A DNA stretch of 64,000 nucleotides from Micromussa lordhowensis (taxonomy: Eukaryota; Cnidaria; Anthozoa; Scleractinia; Lobophylliidae), in assembly GCA_964020085.1 (NCBI GenBank), contig OZ026600.1, positions 3,087,901-3,151,900 on the forward strand, read 5' to 3'. Shown here in pieces: positions 57,001 through 64,000 of this stretch. Position 1 is the stretch's first letter, and each line of letters starts with the position of its first letter. The notes under the pieces are model-generated. The model had not been told where the DNA came from and did not search any database. It was given only the letters and a program-made list of their open reading frames with translations. Position numbers and translations under genes: made by a program.

Positions 57001-59583
57001 CGTATCACTGAGTTTTTGATTGCAACTCCGGCTCCGTCGCTAGTGAAAACCAGACTCGAGTTTGTAATCAACTGGATGCATTCTTTTCACTCCATTTTAG
57101 ACCGATGCTGTTCCAGTACCGGATGTACATCTTAAAACCCTTCAGAACCGCTTAAGAGATACGGCTTCCTGGGAAGAAAGGCGAAAAATCGTTCACGAAA
57201 TTGAGGAATTGTACGAGGTAATGTGTTAAAAGGTTGTTAGGATGCAACTATAAACAGGGACAGATTTTGTTAGAAATTACAAGAATACAGTGCACATTTA
57301 GTCAAGAAACTAGAAATGTAAGGGAACCACAAATTATTCCAAGACTACAGAGAGATTAGACTAGATTTTAGTACCACATATAAATGGCTTTCCTGTTTTA
57401 TTATTTTCTGCCAACAGCAGTTGATACGACCCGTCTTTTCTGTGGGTTGACTTACAAGCTATAAATTGATTAAAAGTATGTGGCACACTAAGATTTTCAT
57501 GTTACAAAATACAATCTATGGCCTGTCTTGTTCTGTGAGATGACTTGCAAGCTATAAATTGATTAAAAATATGTGGCTGAAACACGTCAAGGTACGAAGT
57601 ACGAAATTTAGCGGTTAAAATGTAACCATTCAGAAGGCAAATTTCGTGGAGTCTTTCTGTCCTGTGAAGTCATGAAACACCACTAACAGTTCCTTTTATC
57701 AAATTTATTTTCCTTTTTCGTGTATATAAACAGCTGAAGGAAGAAATCCGCAAAACCATGGAGTTAATTGTAGAACAGTGCGTATTATCTGAAGAGCAGA
57801 AGATGCGAGTTCTCACGAACAAAGCTGAGCCTCAAGACTTTAACTGCTACAAGAAAGCTGTGAAAACTTTCTCCAAGAACTGCTACAATCTCGGAAAGGT
57901 AGTGATGACTGGGTTATATTTCTGTAGGCTCACAACGTATAATTCTGCCCGGGAATTCTGATAATTATAGCTTTATGCTTGGGGTGACTTAATTAACATG
58001 TCGCTGAATGACGTCTTTGCCAAATTTACATGTAGTCCATCATAAACCTGGGAGGGTTAAGTTGGGGTGTGCGGCGATCTTCTTGAAACCCTTACCAGAT
58101 TTTAGACCAAAATTTGCGATTGTCCCCTACCCTATTTCACACCCAATCCAAACTGAATTCGATGACATGTTTCAGACGATTTCCGCCGCTCTGTCGTGTC
58201 CAGTCTTCGCTCCTCCTCCTTCCCCGAGCAGCGATTGGTAATCGAGCCAAATTTTAGGGCTGACCTTTCCAACAACATACTCAATTCATATCAAATATAC
58301 ACAATTGAAGACCAGAGTGCACAAACCTTCCCTAGCTGCAGCTCAAAAACCACACCCTTTGTGCTGCACATACCTATATAGCCTATATACCCCACCCCTG
58401 GTCATAAATCTAAGATTTTTGTGTCTCGTTTGATCTGGTCATAGATATTTTGGCTCGACTACGTCTCGCCAAAATACAAACCGTGGCTCCATCAAATTCG
58501 CCTGATATATGTAGGACATAGTCTATTTGTACTGTAATTTACAAAAATAGATGAATATACACAAAGTAGCTGATCACCCAAAATAGGTACCTTGATCTTC
58601 TGTTGCTATGGAGCTAAACTAGTTGGGTGACCACCATTTTTTGAAAGGTATTGAAAGGCCCGATCATACATAATACTCACTGTATACATGCACAGTACAG
58701 TCTCTCAAAATATTGTTTTAATCCTACAGAACGAACACGCCCTTCGTCATGTGTATGCACTCTCAAACTTATGCGAGGAGAACATCGCAGCTGAAGTGTA
58801 AGTGTGATAATTGTTAACGTTCATTGTTTTGTTTAATTGCACTTTTTGCCCCTCGATCCGCAAGGACCTCACGGACACTGAACATCACATTTCTATATAC
58901 AGCAAGTTACATTTAATCTAGCACACAGGAAACAAGAGTTAGCAGTTTGATCACCAACTAGAACTTGTCTTGGAGCTATATTTCCTTGAGTACGGCCCGT
59001 CTCGTATTTCGGATTTCACATAAAATTTTCTCTCGTTAACTTCCAGTGCAAAAAAGCGTCTCTCTCTTTTTCCGTCTCTCTGACGTTCTTGTTTGGTACA
59101 TTTTTAAGGAGTAGTACAGTATTTGTGATGAATTCAGGCATATTTTCCTGGCTTTAAACAAAGTAAATGTGGGAGGCGCGGTTGCCTCATCGTCAGTGTA
59201 CTCGTCTCTGGATCGAGCGGTCCTGGTTCGAGCCCTGGCCGGGAACTTTGTGTTGTGTTCTTGGGCAAGACACATTACTCTCACAGTGCCTCTCTCCACC
59301 CGGGTGTATAAATGAGAAACGTTGAACTTAATGCTGGGGGTAACCCTGCGATGGACTAGAATCCCATGCAGGGGGGAGTAGAAATACTCCTAGTCGCTTC
59401 ATGCTACAGAAACTGGGATAAGCTCCGGCTTGATGAGTCTCTCACTTGACTCGTATGCAGCCGTTTTATCATACAAACTAAATATGTTCACTGAACAGAG
59501 TTAATTTGATTCCTTTTGACAGGATTGTGTCTGCAATCAATGAACAGTGCGGCGAAGGAAAACCCGATGGTTTGCAGTTTTAG
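42025..59583 (+). CDS. LGMN: Legumain, asparaginyl endopeptidase (complete, 15 exons, 432 aa)
   Basis: Lysosomal cysteine protease of family C13 that cleaves after Asn. Exons: 42025-42135, 43815-43912, 45455-45485, 45654-45704, 46359-46444, 46927-47002, 51200-51262, 53491-53560, 54536-54654, 55331-55420, 56161-56253, 57101-57217, 57734-57898, 58730-58797, 59523-59583 (stop TAG). All joins GT/AG with consistent phase. Residues 1-15 are a hydrophobic signal peptide ([15 protein letters not shown]). The [20 protein letters not shown] opening is diagnostic. Catalytic His139 (TDHG) and Cys180 (EACESGS) are present, spaced 41 residues apart as in human His148/Cys189. Length 432 against 433 in human. 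The human RGD is replaced by KGN (VLKGNKQ). The C-terminal activation peptide and prodomain are present, ending EGKPDGLQF. Enzyme should be functional. Confidence 0.96.
43195..43455. mobile_element. Palindromic MITE (TATCAAACAC ends), copy 2, legumain intron 1
   Basis: This copy has the same order of blocks as 18640-18876 (GTTTGGATATCTGATC, TCAAACACTCAAGACAGTG, GTGGTCAAACATGGTC, TTTGTGTTTGATAT), in the same orientation. Several ACATGT insertions separate the copies. Confidence 0.65.
45130..45365. repeat. Dispersed repeat with GGGCTTGAAAT ends, intact copy, legumain intron 2
   Basis: This uninterrupted counterpart of 36520-37567 runs in the opposite orientation (TTTTCATTCTCACTTGTCC, GATCAGGCAAGCTGTCTG, AGAGCAAACTAAGACTTGCC, CAAGGGCAAGCTGGAATTC). 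It shows where the LINE inserted in the other copy. Fragments with the same ACTTGCCC/GGGCAAGT words occur near 51845-51960 and 62610-62935. Confidence 0.65.
46465..46625 (-). repeat. Dispersed element, third copy (legumain intron 5)
   Basis: This fragment matches the right part of the 1345-2130 family in reverse orientation (GTTGGATATGAGATGATAGA, TTGGCTATAATCATCTCATA, ACACCCCCAAAATATAG). Confidence 0.6.
46927..47002 (+). CDS. LGMN: Legumain exon with catalytic histidine
   Basis: The exon encodes [20 protein letters not shown] plus FPESE; His139 of TDHG is the general base. It is followed by the largest legumain intron, about 4.2 kb, which holds a TTAA element and the SINE/Mutator/TTAA nest. 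Confidence 0.95.
47151..48669. mobile_element. TTAA-flanked TIR element (family B), legumain intron 6
   Basis: TTAA (47147-47150) then GGTATCAGTGTACCCCAAAT; the other end is ATTTGGGGTACACTGATACC then TTAA (48670-48673). The 20-bp ends are perfect inverted repeats, suggesting a young insertion. It is 1,519 bp. A 95-codon frame at 47523-47810 (basic, then acidic) is the only notable one; it lacks a recognisable transposase motif. Kolobok-like by target site, but piggyBac cannot be excluded. Confidence 0.8.
49507..50875. mobile_element. Mutator-like TIR element, copy B, inside SINE and itself interrupted
   Basis: Flanks AGTCACTTC (49498-49506) and AGTCGTTTC (50876-50884) are a 9-base duplication that has since diverged at two positions. 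Ends are TAGTCTGTTCCAGTCTCTC and GAGAGCCTAGAACACTGGCTA. Inner inverted matches include GGACCCGCGCTATATAAGG and CCTTATATAGCGCGGGTCC. Subtracting the 628-bp insertion at 49931-50558 leaves about 740 bp, similar to copy A. Confidence 0.75.
49931..50558. mobile_element. TTAA-flanked TIR element (family C), nested in Mutator-like element
   Basis: TTAA (49927-49930) then GGAGGCTCGAAAGGGTTTTT; the other end is ATACCCTTTCGAGCCTCC then TTAA (50559-50562). It is 628 bp and non-coding. Internal short inverted repeat: ATCTAGTAGAATTT and AAATTCCACTAGAT near 50190-50260. Confidence 0.75.
53114..53415 (+). repeat. tRNA-type SINE, intact copy, legumain intron 7
   Basis: The tRNA-like head is GGGAGGCACGGTTGCTTCAT, GGTTAGTACACTCGACTC, then a B-box-like GGGTTTGAGCTCTGG. 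The body is TTGGGCAAGACACTTTACTC, CAGTGCCTCTCTCCACC, GGGGGGAGTAGTAATATTCC; the end is AAGCTCCAGCCTGATGGGCC. It is not a tRNA gene. Confidence 0.75.
53491..53560 (+). CDS. LGMN: Legumain exon with catalytic cysteine
   Basis: The exon encodes [20 protein letters not shown]; Cys180 is the nucleophile. It begins 75 bases after the end of a SINE copy (53114-53415), so that insertion sits just upstream of the acceptor CTATTACTAG. Confidence 0.95.
54166..54389. mobile_element. TTAA-type TIR element (family D), legumain intron 8
   Basis: Left end AGGCCCGTTTGCACAGG; right end GTAAACGGGCCT before TTAA (54390-54393). The left flank is CTAA rather than TTAA, one base off. Inverted arms of about 60 bases include CAACTCGATGCAATTTTTGT and ACAAAAATTGCATCGAGTTG. 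It is only about 224 bp. Confidence 0.65.
56605..57060. mobile_element. TIR element with internal GGAGTCG/CGACTCC repeats, legumain intron 11
   Basis: Left end TTTAAGGCTGGTTTACTAGC and right end GCTAGTGAAAACCAGAC are inverted. The interior alternates GTCGGAGTCG-type and CAACTCCGACTCCG-type words. A direct repeat lies at 56925-57010 (GGTTTTATTTTCACT, CGTATCACTG, twice). The right end stops about 40 bases from the exon at 57101. Confidence 0.55.
59171..59464 (+). repeat. tRNA-type SINE, intact copy, legumain intron 14
   Basis: Same family as 53114-53415, with a better-preserved B box (CTGGTTCGAGCCCTGG) and A box region (GGCGCGGTTGCCTCATCG). It ends 58 bases before the last legumain exon. Confidence 0.8.
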
Positions 59584-61155
59584 ATGCTGGATTGTGACTC
59601 GGAAACCATTTGGTGTATTAAGCTGTGTTAATTCTTTTTAAAAAGTAGTGCATGCATAGAAAGTATATAATTTTACAAATTGTTTTAACGTTAGATTGCA
59701 TGAATCGCTTGGTCCAAGGCTTTGGACACTATGGCGCTTTCCTGGCAACCAAAGATTCCAGAAATTTTGAAACGGGTGCAAAAGGTAGGGAAATTTCTTG
59801 GAAAAGTTTCCGAAAAATTAGAAAATTGTTGAATTTCCGAAATGCGAGCCATTTAACGGGGATGTCGAGAGAAAAACCAAACGGGTCAGAAATTTTCGAT
59901 AATTTGGTTAATACCTTTCGAGTTTGTCTTCTTTTCCGGAAGATGCCTCTCCATTTTCCGTAAATGGAGACGGGAATTTTTTGATCGAATGGAAAGTTCC
60001 CCATCAATTTAGTAACGCTACGGCTAGTGATTTTAATCAAAACCTGGTTGAAGAGAGTGTTTTTAGCTACTAGTGTTTTTTGTTTTTTTTCATTTTAAAG
60101 TGTATGTAGAATAAACGGGGTTTTTAATAAAGGTATCTCTTTGTTTAATTTTTTGCTTTAAATGCGTGCGAAACAAATTCCGTTGTAGCAGAAAGTTACT
60201 GTACCACCCTCTCGCAAAACGAGGACCCCACCTCGCGAATCGAGAGACGAGACTCGAATCGCGAGAAGAGGCTCCTATTGCGAGACGAGACACTCGCTTG
60301 CGCCTTGTGCAACTCTTACGCATCTTTCGTCCTCTCCAAACTTCCCAAATTTCCTGCGTGCACCATAACTCGATCAGTGATGCACGCTAAATCATGAACG
60401 AAGTCACGAATTATGAGTTAATTCCTTCAACACTGAATTATTTCTGAGATCCGGCATTGTGTCGATAATTATCAAGGCTAAGGTTTACGTTATCCGCCGA
60501 AGAAGGTATAAGTACGCTTAAAACGCGTATAGCTAGTGTAAAGCTCATCTTTAAAAAAACGTAGAGGCCGCGTTAAACTGCTTGATGAGAAATTTACGAC
60601 AGCGCTACGCCAGCCTAACACAGCAGTAAAGTTACGTTTACATGCTGCATGTGTAATCTGCATGAGGCGGTCCTTATGAAACTCAATGTAAACACAAAAC
60701 TCGATATAAATACAAAACCCAACGTTCACACTAGTTTAAAAACTCGAATCTTACGAGTTCAACGTCAATACGAAACTCGATCTCCACAAAACTCAAATGA
60801 AACTAAACCACCACACAAAGCTGAATTCATATCCAAGCCACACGAAACTAGACATCCACACAAAAGAGACTGCAAGCAGTCTCCCTTTTTCCCGTCGCAA
60901 ACCAGGCATGCACGTACTAGACTTAAGTCGCTAGAGTGTAAAATACCTCGAAACTATGGTGCGATCAAACACTTTCAACTTTCATGTTTATTTTTTGGCT
61001 TGAAAATACTACAAAATATTTTACACAAACATCACATTGATGAAATGAAGCTAGACAGTGCAATAATGCTGGTCTCTTCAGGTCTTGCTGTCAGTCTTTT
61101 CTCTGTTTCAGACGCCGCCTGTTTGTAAGGCTTGTGCAATAAAACTAAGAGAATT
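59584..61155. other. Legumain-PSMA3 convergent spacer
   Basis: AATAAA motifs at about 60110 and 60124 could end legumain transcripts. TTTATT at about 60987 (AATAAA on the minus strand) could end PSMA3. Open frames on both strands at 59652-60040 overlap each other, show no recognisable protein and are probably chance. A near-palindrome CTCGCGAATCGAG...CTCGAATCGCGAG sits at 60231-60268. Confidence 0.45.
60640..60875 (+). repeat. Degenerate tandem repeat, about 18-20-base period
   Basis: Units of the type AAACTCGATATAAATACAAA, ACGAAACTCGATCTCCAC and CACGAAACTAGACATCCACA repeat loosely about ten times. The 159-codon frame starting at 60649 therefore reads as a Lys/Thr/His-rich repeat (NTKLDINTKPNVHT). 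It lacks gene-like features and I treat it as repeat-derived. Confidence 0.5.
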
Positions 61156-64000
61156 TTAATCCTCGTCTTCTGAACTCGACTCCTCTTCGAGTGATTCCTG
61201 CGCAAAACAGATACATAATCAGCACGGGCATACACTAAAAAGCACTACAAGGTAAAACCTAGAAATGTGGGAAATCAAACATCCCATTTAAAGGGGTTTA
61301 ATTCAAGGAAACGTGAATGCTTTTGGTTTTAACGCAATTTCAGGCGAGCAGATTCAGTCTTCGACACAAAGTGGGGTCCTAAATTGAAAAAGAACAACTT
61401 AACCGGACTGACATCACTTGGCTGACAAGGTTCAAGGTAAGTTCTCGAGACAAGTCAAATTACGTTTAGATTGATCCTATCGGAGGGTCGTTATTTTCGT
61501 AATGTTGCTAGCCTGCGATCAGGCTCTCGTGTTTTGGGCCGCGTACGGGAGCGGCGAAGCGCGCTTTATAATGTTGCTACTTTCACTACTTGCTAGCAAG
61601 CAAGAGCATCTGTGAAACAAGAGCCGAAAAAAACACGGATGCTCTCGCCAGCTAACTATTTGCTAACAACCATGAAATTTCATCACTAATTTTGGGGGTC
61701 ACAATGTTTGGGATTTTACACCCGGCAAGTTTAACATGTTTCCCCCAACTAACCTTGGCATATTTTTCAGCTGCCTCGGCTATTTCCTTTGGTACCCATT
61801 GATGTTTACCATTGGTAACTGCAGAGAAAAGAACATTGATAAGTTACACAACAAGCATATAACCTGATGGAAAGCCTTTTGTCTATACACTGTACCTATC
61901 TTCCCAGCAGACTGAAATTTTTTGCCCCCTTCAAAGTAACATGTTTGTTTTAAACCAATCACGTGGTACATTTGAGACAAACTGACTGGTTTTAAAAAAC
62001 TCGCAGTATCAAAAATGTTACTCTGAAAGCCTGGAAAAAAATTTTGGCTGTCCGGTCTACTGAGGAATAGTAGTTATGTACTCTCACATTCACTCTCAGA
62101 TTAACAAGGAAATTTGTTAGGTTGCAGAATCAAGCGTTACAAATGCAATCTAGCAAAGGAAGTGCACAGGAGTCAGTTGGAGTACCATTATCGGCAGATA
62201 GATTTGCAGTATTAACTTTTGATTCTTCCGTGAAAGATTAGAGCAAAGATTCAATAGTACTATAGTAAAGTGTAGTTCAATAGTACGCTATCATGGCATA
62301 ATCAGATACTCGGAAACCTCGAAATCAAAACTATGTGCTCAGTCCAGTCTCCGAGAGCTGAACTAGCCATCAACTGGTTTGTACTTGTTCGCTGACTACA
62401 GTAAAAATGAGATCAATCAACAACAGTAAAGATACCTTCTCCTATCCAGCTTAATTCCAGTTCAAAGTTTTTGTCTTTGACCTCATCATGTACAACATAA
62501 ATTCTGTATGTGAGAGAAAGCAGTACATACAGACACAATGTCAATACAGTATTGGAAACTAAGTTGACAGCAATCGCCATTCGGGCGACATGACTCTCCA
62601 AATGCACTCACCCAGTGAAATTTTCACTTGCCCAGAAACATGCCTCCTCGAGCAAAAAATCTCCACAATGATTCACAAACCATACGTTCTTTTGGTATCT
62701 CATAATCACGGATGCCCAAATTAGTTGGGTATCTCCGAAAGATAAAAAAGCACTGGTATGTTTTCATTTAGAGATATTCTTGCCAAAATGGAAAATAGAA
62801 AGGAGTGTTATCAATATTAATTTTAGGCTTAAATAATTCCTCAAAAATGAAAATTGTACATGAGGGCAAGTGATCAATGATTTGTATTTGCCCGACACTC
62901 GACACACTCGCATGGGTAAGTGGGCAACCGCTAATTTCCAACACTGTTAATATAAAATCTATTACTCCACACTTCAGATATTGACAGGAATTTAATAGGG
63001 TTTCCTCATTTATACTATGTCATGTAACTTTACACAAGTTCCATTTTCTACAGTAACAAAGATGCAAAAACAAATCAAACTGTGAAAAATTTGAGGGAAA
63101 TTAACAAATTTGATACAGTCACACACCTACAGTCAACTAGAATTTAACCAAAGACAACACCATTTGCAACTTACATTTTAGCAACTTCTTTTACTAGTTC
63201 TTCGCACGTCATGTCTTTCATCTGCTCAGTTAAAACAGCAGCAAATTAATTTGTGTTTATGTGTACATTAAAGTGTATTCCCTCAAGTTGAATTAAACAG
63301 AACAGTAGGTCCCTAGTGGGTGTCAAACCCAGGGTCTTGAAAATACCAGTTGCCAGGGATGTTCGAGCCACTGACTCTTAGTAGCAAAATTCCAGAGGCA
63401 GATTTAGGGGGAAGGCGGATTGCGAGGGTAGCCACACCCTTTTGGAGAAGCAAAACATAAGAAATTTGAAAATATTGTGGCAGCAATAAAGGCAAAATAT
63501 CTGGACAGCTACCACATTGCAATTTCGACTTTGTGGCATGGCTGGTATTGTTAGTGAAACGGTTTTCAATTACGTCCAATTCTTAAATTGCAACATTTTG
63601 GGAACATGCCCCATTGCTTCTTCAGCTCCAAGGTATCAGCCACCCTCCCCACTCCCCACTCCCCCCTCCCCTATTGAAAAATCCTGGATCTGCAATGCAA
63701 TAAAATGTATGTAAAATGTATGTAGTTCACATGTGTCCCACCGAAGTGTGAGGCTCAGCTACTTCTTAACAGTAAACTTGTTCTTATAATGTGAGCTGAT
63801 CTCACCTTTAATTTTTCTATTTCTGTTTTAGCTGCTTGTCTTGCCTTTCCTATTGCACAGCCATGATATCCCTAAAACAAATCACACTGTATTATTTAGT
63901 AGCTATAGATCAAATATTAATCTTAAATTTATGCCTATTGGCACTACATGCTTTGTTATTATGCAGAAGATACTTTTTTTACCCATGAAACTCCTGAAGG
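61156..64000 (-). CDS. PSMA3: Proteasome subunit alpha type-3, 3' exons (5' part outside window)
   Basis: Alpha-ring subunit (alpha7) of the 20S proteasome core. Exons from 5': 64000-63983 (partial, PSGVSW), 63871-63806 ([20 protein letters not shown]), 63221-63175 ([16 protein letters not shown]), 62503-62436 ([20 protein letters not shown]), 61818-61754 ([20 protein letters not shown]), 61197-61156 ([13 protein letters not shown], stop TAA). All junctions and phases agree. The [18 protein letters not shown] and [13 protein letters not shown] blocks and the acidic C-terminal tail are hallmarks of PSMA3. This tail is where the vertebrate protein recruits partners and is phosphorylated; the ESSSED stretch would suit casein kinase 2 (inference). 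The N-terminal half lies right of the window. Confidence 0.95.

Noticed and set aside
59652..60040. 103-codon frames on both strands downstream of legumain
   Set aside because: They overlap on opposite strands, have AT-rich low-complexity composition and no recognisable homology.
1..64000. CRISPR arrays, bacterial operons or phage modules
   Set aside because: The genes are intron-rich animal genes; no regularly spaced direct repeats with unique spacers are present.

Overview
The window looks like nuclear DNA of a cnidarian, most likely a stony coral. The sequence is AT-rich and intron-dense. Splice positions and reading-frame phases fit conserved animal proteins exactly, introns are mostly 0.3-4 kb, and introns and spacers are full of short terminal-inverted-repeat elements and tRNA-derived SINEs. 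Species identity is an inference; no marker in the window fixes it.

Four conserved protein-coding genes can be assembled exon by exon with consistent phases. (1) Plus strand, about 329-13851: the 3' 22 exons of a DAAM-type formin (814 residues visible; the N-terminal GTPase-binding part lies left of the window). (2) Minus strand, 41673 down to 18943: a complete 25-exon kinesin-6 (KIF6-type, 840 aa). (3) Plus strand, 42025-59583: a complete 15-exon legumain (asparaginyl endopeptidase, 432 aa). (4) Minus strand, 64000 down to 61156: the last exons of proteasome subunit alpha type-3 (PSMA3). DAAM and KIF6 converge across a roughly 5 kb spacer, KIF6 and legumain are head to head only 351 bp apart, and legumain and PSMA3 converge across roughly 1.6 kb. 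The four genes do not form a functional pathway; the layout is ordinary animal gene neighbourhood.

The most unusual gene-level signal is a 6.2 kb KIF6 intron (30046-23845). It has minor-spliceosome (U12) features: ATATCCTT at the 5' end and a TTCCTTAAC branch site 11 nt before the 3' AG. A conventional GT donor lies 28 nt inside it. Within the same intron, on the same strand, sits a 202-codon coiled-coil reading frame (28506-27897) with a canonical acceptor whose phase fits that GT donor. This could be an alternative kinesin tail or a nested gene.

The rest is mobile-element archaeology. There are several families of TTAA-flanked elements, a Mutator-like long-TIR family (two copies, both inserted in SINEs, one in turn invaded by a TTAA element), a 5'-truncated LINE inserted inside another repeat, long hairpin elements in DAAM introns, and several other palindromic families. 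Two stretches of degenerate periodic repeats (16.4-16.9 kb and 60.6-60.9 kb) fit no element class I know.
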